Shown here: in pieces, positions 10,528-24,700 of the stretch
Layout of the letters: every line of letters begins with the position of its first letter
How positions within the stretch are numbered: position 1 is the stretch's first letter
NCBI RefSeq assembly: GCF_033439725.1
Contig: NW_026944386.1
Span: 310,001 to 374,000, forward strand
DNA length: 64,000 nt
Direction of reading: 5' to 3'
Source: Neurospora tetraspora
Taxonomy: Eukaryota > Ascomycota > Sordariomycetes > Sordariales > Sordariaceae
Position numbers and translations under genes: made by a program
Notes under the pieces: generated by a model
Seen by the model: the letters and a program-made list of their open reading frames with translations, nothing else
Database searches by the model: none
Told to the model about the DNA's origin: nothing

Positions 10528-13500
10528 CTCGCTTGGGGTGGGAGTGGAAGCAAACATGGCGGCTGCGGGGGGGTTGCTAGTTGCAAACCTGGTCAAGCAG
10601 GGGACTGTGGGGGACTAGACGCGCGTGTGTTGGGTTGGTTCGAGAGAGAGGAAGAAAACGAAGCAGAACAAAAAAGCAGGGACTCATGTTGTAGCACGTC
10701 ATGTCCGCCTTTTCGAATCCTGGCAACATGTGCTACTTTTGCGCATCCTGGACCAGATCCGGTGAGGGCCCGGAGGGGTGACAGACTCCTTTGACAGTCA
10801 ACAAGGGGGTCCAGCGCAGGCTACTAGTGAACCTATTTTCGTAGGCGTCAAACATGCTGATGTTGCTGCTCACTTGAGACGCCAACACCAACGGTTTTGC
10901 ACCAAATGGCCCCCAAAATAGTCGAGAGAGAAAAAAAAACCCGATGATCCAGGATTCCAGACAAGGTTCCATGTATGATGTATGTCGTCGCCATCTGCAT
11001 CATGCAGGAACTGGTGTTCCTACTTCTTCAACGTCGTCGGATGCAGTACCATGCACACTTTGTGACGGAAGCAGGTACGCATCCGAAAGCCTCAACAAGA
11101 TTACACCAGTCATTGGAGCACGAATACCGCCTACACGTTGCAAACACCCCCGTAGCGCACTTGACACTTCCCAAAGTTGCATCTCGCCTCACTGGGGCTC
11201 GAGATTCGTGTAACACACTTGTGAAGCCTCATAAAGAACAACCTGGAGGCGGTCTGCAAGTGGCTTATATGTCATCTGGACACCATCATGCCGTCCAGTC
11301 TGGTCCGCCTATCCAAGGCAAAACGGCACATTACACTGTCGGCGCGGCAAACCCTCATTTTCTGAAATCCGTTGAGGCTTTCGCCGAGGTGCCTTTTTCG
11401 CTGATATTCAACCTAGAAGGTCTGGACCATGGACAATCCTCTAGTCGGCCAAATTCTGCCGTCTCTGAACAAAGCAATCAGCAATATTTCCCGACTCGGT
11501 GAAGCTCCGAACACCGGACCTCGGTGTGTTGCCAAGTATGTCGTATATGTACCTCAGGTTATACCAGGTATGTCAACCTCCCTCCGACGGTATGAGGCTG
11601 CCTGTTGAGCGAGATGGTGTGCAGGAAGACCGATTAGGAGATGTTCCTGCGCCGGGTGTTTGCACTGGGCGGCTACCAACGGGCGGCCACTGCAGCAGTT
11701 CGCATCTGGTGGGAGCAGGTGCATCGCCGTTTTCGTCTCTGGAGGTGAACTCTGCCTTGCTGAAGGCCAACCAGTCATATGGCCGGATGTGTAGGGTAGA
11801 CGGCACACTCCAGAAGAGGAGAATATACACTAGCGGGTTCTATATGGTGATGAGATTGTCAAATCATTATTCGAGTTGCACGGACGGCGAGTGATGCACC
11901 CGTTGGGAGATCTGCGACCAACTCTTCAAAAAAGTTGCTCTTGTCTGACATGAACCTCGAGGGCCGCGGAACAAGCCGAGCAAAAACCACGAAGACTGGA
12001 AATACCTTCAGATGTATCAGGGTTTTGCTTGACGCAGGAACCAGGATGGAACAGAAAGGGGGTTCTGACTTACATAGTGGTGCCCCCTGCTGTTGAGATG
12101 GGTGCAAGGGCGGTAGCCCAATGGTGATTGAGAAACAATAAACATACCGCCATCTGATGGCAAAAATCGAACCATCGGCCAGGCAAGCATGGAAATTCCC
12201 ATGTCGTATACAAGGTGTAACATTTGCCATGTGGAGGCCACTTTGGGACCTCGGCCCCTGCGTGATGTGAGTGTGTGAGTGTGTGAGTGTGTGAGTGTGT
12301 GTGAGGTGAGTGATGGGAGAGGAGAAAACCCTTGAATACGGGTTGAGTGTTGGTGACAAGGGGCTGAGGTTGGTCAGGTTGGACGAGTGCGAAACAAGAG
12401 TACGTGAGTGACCTCCGAACGGTAGCCTGGCCAACTGTGTCTGTGAATAAGAGCAAACACTGGGCTCCAGGTGTGGCTGAGATGGAGGGTAGGCGGTAAA
12501 TCTCCAAATCAAGCATCCGAATTTCCATGATCTAAACCAGTTATCCATCCAGATGAGGATGGTCACTTGTCAGAACCGGATATCGCTGGTCTAACATGTC
12601 GGAAGTAAGGGAATCAGTCAGAGTAGCCGAATCTCGATGTCGTGCAGGTCGTTGAATGATCGTGGGGTGATTTATGAGTTTTGAGGGTTGATAAAAAGGC
12701 GGACAGGGAGAGACGGTTTTGATGACTTTGAGACATTGGAGACAGACATTGGACACTTCGGCATACGGAAAAAGGGCGAGCCGTAGTCCCGTAGTCGGCC
12801 CTTGACAGACGCAGCTTCCCTCTTGCATTGGTCCGTGAGATGATCAAGAAGTCCGTGCCTTGCAGCGGCATCTTCCTCAAGATCTGCGGTGGTGGATATG
12901 ATGAGGTGGAGTTCCAATGCTGTCCAGAGTTGATGGCAGACAGTCAACACGGCGAGACGGCGTGCAGGCGACACTGAGATGCAATCCAGACCTGAGGGGT
13001 TCAAAGAAAAAAAAAAGATGCTGGTAAACAATGGACAGCGGAGGATGGCGGTCGCGCCCGTGTTTGCCTGAGTGGAACTCTTTGTCCAGTGTCCCGTCTC
13101 CTCTGCTAATTTAAAGCCTTTGAGGGTATCGTGGACGAGGGCTGAGCGAGAAATGCAGTCGCAGTGGTGGATGACTGATGCTCCCAGAAGTTGAGGCTTC
13201 AAGTTTAGTTGCAGGAGTGAAGCCGCTGGAAGATGCCTGCCCGAACGGAAGCAATGTCGTCGAGGTTGCGAGGCACAAAGAGGCTCCTCTCCACGAATTG
13301 CACCTGCCTTGAGGTCAATCCAGGGATCTCATTGGACAAAAGAGCAGTGTTGCCCCACTTGCCTGTCGTGCTAAAGCCAAAGATGGGACAGTGCGACCAA
13401 CGTCAAAATAAGGTTGTTAGGAAGGTGGGGTCAAAATGTCACCCCGTTGCCCCTGTCAGATTGGGGGATGGTCGTGCTCTCTTTCGTTTAGATCTCCAGC

Positions 13501-14980
13501 GCGTATCCCGCGCTGCGATTGGCTGGCGATGCTCGTCGACACCTGGCACCATCTCGAGTCCTTCTCACTTCCAGGGCTTCCTTCAACACAATCAACCTTC
13601 ACCTCACTATCCTACGCTAGACTAGCCTAGTGTCAAGCGTCATTGCCAGTACCGACGACAAGCACCGCGAGATTCGGGTTCGCCGAGTGTCGAATCACAA
13701 CTGGAGTGTACACCACCAACACTTTCGACCCCAATGTTCATCAGTGGAAGGTCGTTGACGTCGTGGGCGTTTTCTGGTCTAGTTTCCTTCCGGATGGGGA
13801 AAGTCCCAACACACTCAACATCGCAGATGCTACCTCCCATATACCAACAACACTCTGTTAGCAATCTGTTATCTCGATGAACCAGCAATCGGTGAACACT
13901 GAGCACTGACTTGGAGCCAACGGAAACTCACCTCATGACAAGCGTCGATCCTCATGAGCCGGATCCAAGACTGGTTGAGGCGAGGCTTCTTCATTCCTAC
14001 AATGCCTTAGCACCCATTCCAAGCAACACCTTTACCGTTCACCGTTGGCTGTTAGGCCTTGGGTGTCTTGGATCTCTCACTGTGGCCCTCATCTCCCCCG
14101 GACTCTCCACGGAACTCCCCAGGGTCAACTCGGCTGATCTACACTGCACTGTTGGTTTCTGTCCGATATCCTTCGCGTTGTTTGAGCTCTCTCCACACTT
14201 CAGTTTCCAGTCAGTCTTCACCCAAAACATCAACACACAGACACTCAATATTACAGATGCTGCATGTCTTGGTCTACTCGACGATTGCTCAAGACCTTCA
14301 GATACACTTTCTTTTAACCCCTGCATCAAGAACCCCCGGATTTGTGCGGATGGTTACTTCGCCATATGCAAGTGTCTTCCAAGTACCGAAAGTACCTCGA
14401 TGGCCAGTGGCAGGGACCAGGGCTGGCCTCAGAGCTGTCCCAATCCAGCCGTGTACAGTAGCAACCTCAAGTCCTGGCTCTGATCATCTCCTCTTACACG
14501 GTCCCTGGTCCAAACAATTGTGGGACTTGATTCAAACCTCCAGCACTCTCTCGGCCAATTTGCCGCGTGGTAGTCCGCCGTCAAATTCTCATCCCCCAGA
14601 GGCTAGTGTGAGATGTTAGCCGCTTCTCCGAAATAGGCAATACACTCTAGTCAGGTTCACAGGCCCCATGCCACACATTCCTACCCCTGCGGCTCCTTCT
14701 CTCATCCGCCTCCAGGTTTCCCTTTATATTGACGAGACTATTCCCTCCTCCGACACTTGCTCTCCCCAGATGTCTAAGGGGTCAAACATTGTTCTTGACG
14801 ATCCCCTCCTCTGGATTGCTGTATAACTAAAGGGAATCACCTCCATTGCTTTCCCCTTGTGTGAAGATCCAATCCCATCCTCACCCCTCCTACACTCTTG
14901 TTTTGCTTCATTCCTGGGCTATTCTTTGCTACCACGTTACCTTGACAACCAACCTACCAGTCTACATATTCATTATCAAC
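10528..14980. other. Long intergenic region upstream of the C2H2 gene
   Basis: These 4.4 kb have normal composition. Open frames up to 235 codons (for example 11859-12566 on the minus strand and 13911-14483 on the plus strand) overlap antisense partners and show no recognisable domain, so I do not call them genes. A (GTGTGA)n microsatellite lies at about 12266-12313. Nearest the gene the strand becomes CT-rich, like a fungal promoter and 5' UTR. A 52-codon upstream frame lies at 14668-14826. Long flanks are common around developmental transcription-factor genes in these fungi. Confidence 0.5.
14668..14826 (+). other. Possible uORF upstream of the C2H2 gene (52 codons)
   Basis: An ATG at 14668 opens a frame of 52 codons ending in TAA at 14824-14826, 154 bp before the main start. 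Its codons are C-ending and it has a proline/serine-rich start. If the transcript begins upstream of it, it could restrain translation of the transcription factor. No transcript start can be read from the sequence, so this stays tentative. Confidence 0.3.
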
Positions 14981-16159
14981 ATGGTCACCCACGCACTCTC
15001 CATGTGCGACTTGCATCTGGACATGGACCACCACGACGCTGGCTTCCTCGACTACCCGTCTTCTTCTTTCAGTGGTGTTAGCTCTTCCTACTCCTTTGCC
15101 TCCAACGGCCCGTTCACGCCATCATCCGGCTCGTCCACGCCCGCTCGCCACAACTCAATGGACTTCGGCCCGTCTTTCGCCCCTCCGGTGGACAATATCT
15201 TCACCCCGCCGCCATCTTCCGTGTCCGCCTACTTTCCACTCAACATGAAAGCTGGAGATGGCTCCGACTTTCTCGCAACCGGAATGCCTCTCACACCTTC
15301 TCGAAACCAACTCAACAACGGTCACCAAATGTACTACAACGATGTCGGAACCCATCTTACATCACCTCAGCAGATGGACTACTACACATTCCACAACGGC
15401 CTGGCTCCTTCACCACTCGCACCCAGCCCTGCCGTACAAGCAATCCAGCACAGCAACACATACGATGCGTGGTCCGTCTGGGAACAAGCGGAAAGTCCCA
15501 TCTTTGGCAAGTTTCTTTCGCCATCGTCCAACTCTTGCCGGTCAGCTTCAAGAGTAGAACAAGAAGGCGAGATGTCTCCCATGTCGGCTGGTGGACACTC
15601 CTATCCTTCGCCCGCAGGGAAGAGACAGCTCTACGTCGAAGAGGCTCGGCAAAAAACCACAGCTCTCCAAATGGTACAACGAGACGTTCCTTTGGCTCCC
15701 CGGCCAACCATGCACATGAACGGGGAAGGCAAGCCAGAGCAGGATTCACAAAACACATATGGTCCCGGGTCGATACTCATTGACCCTATCCAGAGGGTTT
15801 CTGCTGGGACCAACATTTGCGATTACCCAGGCTGTGGCAAAACATACAGGAGGTCGGAGCATCTCAAGAGGCACAAGACAAAGTAAGCCATCCCACCTCC
15901 ATATTGTGCAACCAACAAGTCAAGCTAACAGTCAAACAGTGCTCACTCGGAAGTCCCAATATGGTATCCCTGCAGCTTCTGCGACAAGAAGTTCAACCGA
16001 CCGGACAACAGAAGACAACATCTCGGACTCCACGCCAAGCCACGGCCGACCAAGATGAAGGGCGTCAAATATGCTCCCAAGGCCAAGGCCGCTCTGGAAG
16101 AGGAGCTGAAGAACATTACTCGACGCAACAAGAAGCCCAAGGCTGAGCATCACATCTGA
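14981..16159 (+). CDS. C2H2 zinc-finger transcription factor, FlbC-like
   Basis: Two exons (14981-15882 and 15940-16159) encode 373 residues; the 57-bp intron has GTAAGC, a GCTAACA branch site and CAG. The start at 14981 is the first in-frame ATG with A at -3. Residues 1-270 are Ser/Pro/His-rich and probably disordered, as in fungal developmental activators. Finger 1 (about 280-306, CX4CX12HX4H) contains Y-R-R-S-E-H-L-K-R-H and finger 2 (about 312-332, CX2CX12HX3H) contains F-N-R-P-D-N; a basic tail follows. Finger spacing, the EHLKRH and R-P-D-N signatures and the G-V-K-Y after the fingers resemble FlbC, a nuclear regulator of conidiation, more than other families. The intron lies within finger 1. 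Family assignment is fairly sure; orthology is not. Confidence 0.8.
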
Positions 16160-19100
16160 GCTTTCTGCATCAACCTATAAGGCGTTTGGATTTATTTTGT
16201 GCTGTTGTTTTGCTTTCACTTTTCATGCAACAATTTGTTTCATTATCGCAACATACCCTTTTTTCTATATCACAACCATCGGCGGCGCACTCAACGTGCT
16301 ATGCTTCCAAAAGGCATTTTGGCTGGCATAGCTTTTTGCTTGTTTTTTTTATCTCTTTTGTTCACTGCAACACTGCATCCCATCATCTGGGTGTTTGGAG
16401 GCTTCATACCTTACCTAATGTGTGAGATCAGTCGAGAGAGCGAGAGAGAGCTGGGTCTCCGACACGAAGACCATGTATTAATCACATGTACTGTAACACC
16501 TGGTGCAGCCGCGGGCGACCATATATCCGGGGGACAATGGATCTACAAATGGGAGTTGAATGGATGGGAAAGGGCCCTAATGGGAAGGAGGGGAACATTT
16601 CGGGCTGGCTCGGCTGGGAGGGGAAGGAAAAGGAAAGGGAAAGTCAACTAACAAAGGAAAAAGCAATTCACAAATGAGTATCAAGAGTAACATATTACCA
16701 AGTCAAAACCGATTGGCCAGTTCATTATCTTGCCTTTTTTTTGTTTTTCGAAAGTGATGAAATTGTTGTCCAGATGGTGATACCTTCCTCGTGGTTTATG
16801 TCGTACACGAAGTCGTGAGATTGATCATGGTGCGCTGTGTTCCACTCTTTCCCGGAAATCTGGGAGTTGAAACTATCGGGAAGGAACGACCAGCGTCCAA
16901 CGACCAACGACCAGCGCGACGAGGGGCAACAACCAAAGTTGTCTCAGATTCTGAGCCCTAACTGGACAAGACACCCCGCAATTTTGCATTGCTACTAGCT
17001 CAATGTCATCAGTTGAGACAACTTCCGGTTAATTTCTCCCCGAGACATTGATCTTTGGGGAGCGAGATTGCGATTGTTATCCGCTAGTGTACATGCTTGA
17101 TGTCCCGTTACCTTACTTAACGGGTTTGGACTAGACTCTAGTACATATTTGAACAAGAGAATGTTACCTATGTAAGAGTCGGATGTCTCGCCCGGGTAGT
17201 GCTGCCGTTCGTGCTTTTTGGTTTTTGGTTTTTGGTTTTTGGTCAATGTCAATCACGTTACTTTACTCAAAAGCCGTGAGTAACGTGACATGACCTCTCA
17301 ACCTTTTCTGTTTTCTAGTACCTTAGGTTTCTTTGGTCTGTCTGTCTGCCAGTCTGTTACGTTAATCGCTGCCCCTGTGTACTATCCACAGCTGGCAAGA
17401 TCATACCTAAGGTAGGTAGTAACAATCTGTACTAGGAAAAGAACGACGGATCGAGGGTACGGGCTATGCTTTACCTAGGTAGTACCTAGTTCTACTGCAC
17501 TGAGCCACTGAGCCACGACACTGCGGCACGACACTGCGGCACGACACTGCGGCATCTGGGTAGGTAGCTACCTCAGGTAGAGGGAGGTAACAGGGCCCAG
17601 CCGGGCAGCTATGTATTCGGAATCGGAACCGATACGTACGTACGTACCTACTTGGAGCGAGGAGCGCAACTGAAGTGTGTGAATGTGATTTCCGGGCGGT
17701 GACGCTAAGTCACTTTTCTTTTCCCTCGCCTCTCTAGTGTACCTTGCGATAAGCCCAAACTGAGCAAACTGATAGCGCTGAAGCGCTCCCCAAAGAACTT
17801 TTTACACTTTCCGCTTTGGGGAACTAACAAGTAACTTTCCTCCAATTAGCGTTCGATTTTGTTAAGGGTTAAGTGAGTGGCTTCACTCGGCTCCTCGGCT
17901 CCTCGGTGACTGACTGACTGACTGACTGACTGACTGACTGACTGGAGGGTAAGTTCAGTTTTCCCCAATCTTGAAGTCATTCACAAAGCGGAAGGAAAAC
18001 AAAAAGGAGGGGTTCAACCATACCCATCCATACTGTAATGTACCTAACTTTGCTTTTTGGTTCTCTCTTTTCGGTTCTCTCTTCTCGGCGATAGTGAGAA
18101 AATAAGAGGGAAGCCGAGCGAAGCTACTGCGGGCAAGAGATTGAGATCTCTCACAAGTCAAAGGGGTCAACTTTGCCAAGCAAAATGGGCTAGACGGGCC
18201 CTATAAGGTTCACCCCCCCCTGGAGCGGTGCCCAGACTTCAATTTCTTGTACTACTCGGCGAGCCGGCTTTTGAAGGTGCCAGATCAGATCAGCAATTGC
18301 ATATTTCTTGTGCAGCGCGGCGGTGGGAATGTGGGAATGAAAGGCCGATGGAAAAGGGTTAGTTCAGTTCAGAATGGTTTCGGGAATGAGAGGTACACAG
18401 TAGAGATCTAGGTCTCGTCCGATGGTGATGAGCTGAATTGTTGAAGTGCTGGATTGGTGGCGATAACATGTGAATTGTGAATTTTTTCTTTCCCTTCTAG
18501 GTAGTAGGTAGTACACGTCGCAAGAGTTGAATGGAAGGAAGCCTCTTCGGCAACCCCAATTCCGGACTTTGGCAGGGAACAAGTGTTCTGTCAGTAAATG
18601 TATGGTTTGCTACTAGTACGGAATTGTTTCTCTCCGATGAGTTTGTTGTAGATGTGAAAAAGCTAGGTCATGCTTCTTCCTACCTTCATCGCGGCGATAA
18701 GCTAAAGGACGCAACCTAACCTAATAGGTCAGTTCAACACCAAGCCAATCAATCGTGAACCTGTGATGATGATGGTTCTACATGACCCTTTGCAGCAGAG
18801 CAGGTTAACGTACCCTCACTCATCACGAGCCCAATTCCACCACCGGCCATAGGTCGATCCATGGGTAAGTTATCTCTTTACCGCCTTTCTGCGAACTGAT
18901 CTTTTCAGGCTTTTCAGGTTATCATCTGCAAATGGAAGCCTTACCCAACCAAAACCATCATTTTACATTCCTGAGATGCAGCACTCTGAGGCTCACGATC
19001 GCAAACAAATCTTGTCCTACCACATCACCCAACGGGCACTGACTGACTGACAGTTACGGTGTTACGCCATACTTGGCGACGCAGAAAACCTCAACCAAAG

Positions 19101-21730
19101 ACATTCCCGGTTGTTGTGTGGGTACACAAGCAGCAGCTGTCAGAATCGCCTTGAGGATGGATCAGTAGGGCCCGTCGGATGTTGCAGGTACCCGCGACTT
19201 TGTCCTGGACCTGCATGCAGTGCCATCATTCATCGTAGTGGGTGGTTGTGCTGGTTGCAACCTTTCTGCTTTTCGCTCTGTGAAATCAGTTCATCACACT
19301 CTTGCCCCTCTTTCCAGAAATCTTGGTTGATGGTGGTTAAATGGATGTACCTAATTGTGCCTGGGCTTGCCGGGGGGTAGTGGTCATAGGTACTATGTAG
19401 TTGTGATTATAATAGTGGTGTGTACACCACAAACTTGAGAGGTGAGTCAAACCTTCATCGGCCAGACTTGTTCGTCGAGAAAGCCGTCTTTACCGATCTG
19501 TATGCCGCATTTCGGATTCAGTTGCGGGAGAGGTAAGTTCATGCAATACTGAAACCTTTCAGATTGCCAACAGAGGATACGAAGCCTCGAATCCAGGGTC
19601 TAGTGATCACCTACATGTAGCCTTATGCGTGGGAAATGCTGAACATTCAAGCCCACCGAAAGGGGCATGATGTTATGCATCTGCCCCCTTCTGATACTGC
19701 CATCATTGGCATGAGAATGATAACTCTTGGCGCAAACTCGATGGTAGGCAAGATGGTTATCTGACAGGTCGGAAACCAAGATGCCAGTGACAGTCAAGAT
19801 GCATTTGTGTGCAAGGTTGACAGAAGGTCTCGGTGCATTTGGTCGTCGAGAGGAGGGGAATGCGAATTCCGATACTTTACCAGCGACTGGGATGGGAAGA
19901 AGCTGACCAGAGCTGAGCAAGGAGGGGTCCTCTCTCCCCCCGCCCCCCCCCGGATTGTCGTCGTTGCTTCTTCCATCCATCATGTCATCTTTTTTCCACG
20001 AAAGTTGATCGCCGATCATACGCATCGTAGACCCCGAATTATTTTTTCTACGTTTTCCTTTTTCGCTGTTGTTAGCTGTTAGCTGCAAGTCGAGAGAGCC
20101 AAATGGTAAATCTGATACCAACAGGAGGAAGTGATTTCACCAACAGATGCCGCAGGTGCTATAAGAGGAAGAGCAGGAGCCAACAACTGCAACTCACCGA
20201 CTTGGCGACAACGAGATAAAGTGTTATTGCTCCGTCTGCACGGCGCCCGGTGAGCTTGTATATGACATCGGCTTCGACAATCGGGCATGGGATGCCGTCG
20301 GTTGTACCTAGGTGGTCGATGTGAGCCAACCGACGTCAATCATCCATACATACATCCGGTACCGAATCCTGGGGCAACCGAACGACGACGCCAACATGTT
20401 GTGGTACCTCATCTGGCATATCGGGAAGCCTGCGACTGCGCGTTGTAATGCTGCACTGCACGGTGCCGCTGGCCGGTCGAACGTGCGGCGCGGCCGGCTC
20501 TTACGACGGTTAGGTAGGTAGGTGAGTTGGTAGCATTTGAGGAAACGAGGATGGAAACGAAGGAACAAACCAACGAGAAAACACCACCAACACGGATTTC
20601 GCCTCGAGTAGAGTAGTAATACGGACCGGAAGGCTCATCTATGCCTGCTACGTCGGTGGTTCGCATCGACATTTCGATGATGAGCCTTCTGGTCTGGAAC
20701 GAGGTCGCACGGCGCTTGGTGCGTTCCAGTGGCTCGGTTCTTGGTTTTTGGTGTATGGATGGAGTGACGAACGGATGGTGACCTCCAGGGATCCAAGGAT
20801 ATCATATCACTTTTGCGATATCGATCACCATCCAGGTTTGTCGTCCACCACCTTCAACATTGACATTGTGGAACATACGAGTGGTCAATAAACCACAAGC
20901 CGGACTTGGACATGAAAAGATGGAGGGTGTGACGAGGCGTGCGAGGCTTGAGAGAAGCTGGCAAAAGCTGGTAGCGACAGCCTGTCGAGATGAATTTCTT
21001 AAGTGAGGGGTAACACAAACACGGGCACTCCCAGAGCCACACAGTCATGTGTTTTTCGAGTCGGTTGGTTGAGGTTCACGTCGGTTCGGGTATGTGGCCC
21101 GAAGTTCAATGTGTGTTGGTGACGGAGGGGAAGTCGGCGTTTCGAAGTGTTAATTGTTAGGGTCTGTTAGGAACCCAACGGACCTAACAGGGTGGATGGA
21201 ACACTGAGCATTGACCGTGGCTTGTGGCTTGGATTTCTGGGTCGACATAGCCTAGAATGACTTTTTACCCATAGGTAAGTGTGAGAATTTCTCAATCAAC
21301 TCCGAGATTTGCTTTTGTGTTGACAACTGTGGGAGGAGTGGTGATGATGTTAACAGTAAAGTTTGATGTCGGGTAACAAGCCAAGCAGGCACTGGTGGGG
21401 TAGATAGTAACTGTTAGTGTCAGTACACAATCTTCACTGGTTTTCTAACAAGATGGCTGGCTTCCTGCTAGATGCACACACAACTTCGGATGAACTACTT
21501 CCCACCTTGGCCATATGGTGCATCGCCTCATTCAACCTTCCCTCACCATCACCACCACCACCAACATCGCCGGCAGTCATCGGCAACTTGACCCATGCTG
21601 TCCAGCACTTGACGCCTCACGGAAATGGCTCAATATCTCCTTTTCCGGGTGTCCATCATTCCCGGGACTTGATACTCCCGGGCAGTACAATGAATATCAA
21701 CACCCCATATCGACGCCATCAACAGTCAAT
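16160..21730. other. Long intergenic region with simple repeats
   Basis: These 5.6 kb carry no gene I can support; frames up to 173 codons (19600-20121, minus) lack domains. Visible repeats are (GGTTTTT)4 near 17215-17243, three copies of CACGACACTGCGG near 17510-17556, TACGTACGTACGTACC near 17634, and a (TGAC)n run at 17906-17944. TACCTAGGTA-like words recur (17400-17580), as in Neurospora intergenic DNA. The left part includes the 3' UTR of the C2H2 gene and the right part the promoter of the F-box-like gene. Confidence 0.5.
17906..17944 (+). repeat. (TGAC)n microsatellite
   Basis: About ten perfect tandem copies of the tetranucleotide TGAC in intergenic DNA. Confidence 0.9.
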
Positions 21731-24700
21731 ATGCCGGGAACAAGCCTGCCGACATACCAAGAGGCTACCAGGACAGTGGACTGGCTGGAGCTGGCTGGCC
21801 CCTCCATCTCGATCCGAGACTATGCCCGACTTTGCCGTGTGTCTAGGCACTTTTGCGATTATTTCCTCCCCAGGCTCTGGACCGATCCGTTTGCCATCTG
21901 CTACGCCCTCGAGCCAACAACCAGGCTTGATGGGGAAACTCCGAGAACCGAACTGTTCTTGCGTACCGTTCCTGATACCCGTTTGAGCACCCGTTCCCTG
22001 GTTTTCGCGTTCACTCCACGTATCAGGGACTGGCTATTCATGCTCGGCCGTTACCCCGAAACTTACTCACCCTCCTCCTGGTTCGCCAACTTGCGCTGTA
22101 TGACCCTGATTGATTGTCCTCCCCCAAACGACCACGAGCATATAATCCAATTCAGTGCTAGCCAGTTTCCAACCCGACCGTATGTCGTGGCCGCCGTCAG
22201 GTGTTCTCGGCTGCCAGTACAATGGCCTGCCTCAAAACGCTTCCGGGAAGTCGTCTACTTTGATGACTCTCGGACCCACCAGTCTGGTCCAACCCGGCCG
22301 CGCTTCCAGGGTATGCACCGCTTACGCATCCTGAGGGCGACAGGCCACAATATGGGAGACTCGGGCGCTGCACAAATCTTCCACGATCTTGGGCGGAGGT
22401 TATGGAGTCTTGATCTCTCCAACAACCGCTTGACCAATCGCTTTCTCCAAAACGTCGTCCAGTCCGACAAACTCAGGGGTCGTAGCCAGCTCGGGAACCG
22501 TCATGAGGATGGATCATGCATATGCTTTGGCCGCGGCCATCACCACGAACTGGAAGGCTCTTTATGCTCTAGCGGGATGGGTCTCTTCATTCACGAAACA
22601 CCTTGGACCGAGGACTTGCGCTTATATCATTCCCGGAGGTACCATGAGGACAGCCCCGGCTATGTATTTAGGGCAAACCCAGAGGATGCCAATGCAGAGT
22701 CTCGAGAGGTTAGAAAGAGAGCCCTCGATGACTCGCTTGATGCTGTGGTCAAAGCCATTTGCTCGGAGAAAGATGTTTCGTCGATTCATTCTCTCGATAT
22801 TTGTCAGCTTCCCCTTTTGGGTATCACTCATCTCTACCTCAACCAGAATCCCATGATCACAGCGGAAGGCTTCAAGTTGATTATTGAGTCTGGATTCGAG
22901 CAGCTGCAGCGGTTTGAGTGCGACTCAATGCTGTTTATTACGAACGGCGACATGTCTCGATACAACGAGTACTACCACGAGTCCAGGGCCGTACCATCAT
23001 CCGTATCTGGCTGCAAGAACCAGGCGATATCCGGCATCTTGGGTCTCTCTCATCTGTTTCGCCCTGTCTTTTCAAACCTGCAAATCTTACGTATTCATCA
23101 CTCTCTTGTCACAAATTTACCCTCGTTGGTGGGATTTGATGATCTATCTGCCATGGAGAAGATATGGTTCGCCGAAACCTTCCTTCTCCCTCGAGCCGAT
23201 CTAGTCTTTCCCAACCCCTTCTACCCAGACATGAACCCCAGACTGAGGTCCCTGACCTTGACGCACATCCCACGGTACTCTACCGGGCCTCTGATCGAGA
23301 GACTCAAGGGATTGTTGAAAGCTGCATGGTTCCAGGAACAGACAATTGCCAAACTGAGGGCAGAGTATCGCCGTGTCCAATCACGCTATCAACCTCCGCT
23401 GCTGCCCGGATTGCGCAAGATCATCCTCGAGTTTGACCCCGACCCGCGTGAGAAGCAAGGGCAGGGCCAGACGGGAACTGATGGACTCGAGGGATTTGAT
23501 GCCGAAGCCTTGCTCAACAGCGGTGCTACTGAGGAGTTTGGCACGTTTGGGGGATTTACTCGCAGCAGCAACAGCTACGGCACAAGCGGTCCATCAACGT
23601 CGTCTGCTGTGAGACATGTCAATGCCAACAACAACGGCGTGACAATGTTCCGGCGGCAACAACCGCAAAACAGCTCAGAGTTGGCCCGACTGGCCGCCGA
23701 GACACCGTGGGTCCGAGCGGTGCTACAGTCCCGACACCAGCAATGGCCACAGGAAGTTGAACGACGGGCGCATGAGAAGCTTGATTGGAATCAGCCCATT
23801 TACGTGACGTCGATCTCGCGGGCGCCTGGGAAGACCAAGGTATTCGTTGGGTATCACCAGGACGGTCACAGCCGACCGGTGTCTATAAACTCAACCAACA
23901 ATGGTGTATCGTCTGGACTGGCATCATCACCAGTTCAGGACCCGTACCATCCATCGCAATCCCCCTACCATTCACAAGAACAAGCCCGAGAACCACGAAC
24001 GTCTCCTTCATTGCCAGTATCAACACACTCCTTACCCCCCGAACCACCCGCCTACACGGCTTTACCTACTCCAGGCCCATCCACCCCATTACCACTCCCA
24101 GCCTCCACCACGTCCACCACCTCGCCTTCTTCACTACCACCACCACCACCACCACCATCACCACCAGAAACCCCACAACTACTAACCCCAATTCCCCCCT
24201 GCTACACCTCCTTCCCCTACTTCCTCTCCCCCGAAGAGAAACAAGCCTCCCTAACCACTTACAACCTTCTCCTCTCACGCGTCCTGTGGTTACATCCAAA
24301 CAGCGTCCATAAAAAGTTCAGCGACCCTGGCTACAGGCCTGATCCGCCAGCTGGTCCTGCTGGTCCTGCTGGTTTCACTGCTAGTATCAATGCTTTCAGC
24401 CGTTTCAACGCTTCCGATGTCTTTGGTGCTTATGATGGTAGTAGTGTTGGTGGTCCTAGTGCTTTTGAGCAGCGATGTAAGGAGGAGCTATTACGAGTCT
24501 TGTTTCATCCCATCATGGCTGCGACGCCGAGTATGGTTAGGGCGGGGGTGCCAACGCAGTTGTTGCCTAAGCAGCAGCAGCAGCAGCTGGGGCAGGTGGG
24601 GCAAGGCCATGGTCATGGTGTGCGTAGTGAATACTTGGATCATGTACTCTATAATCGACTTCATGATTACGACGGAGAGAGGTTGGCAAGGATACGTCAA

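Noticed and set aside
10700-10740. Possible tRNA B box (TTCGAATCC)
   Set aside because: No A box or cloverleaf around it.
11859-12566. 235-codon minus-strand frame
   Set aside because: No domain, His-Thr run comes from the GTGTGA microsatellite, and competing frames overlap; not gene-like.
13811-14261. Two related 21-bp segments (13811-13831 and 14241-14261) differing by three transitions
   Set aside because: Too short and isolated to support a duplication or RIP event.
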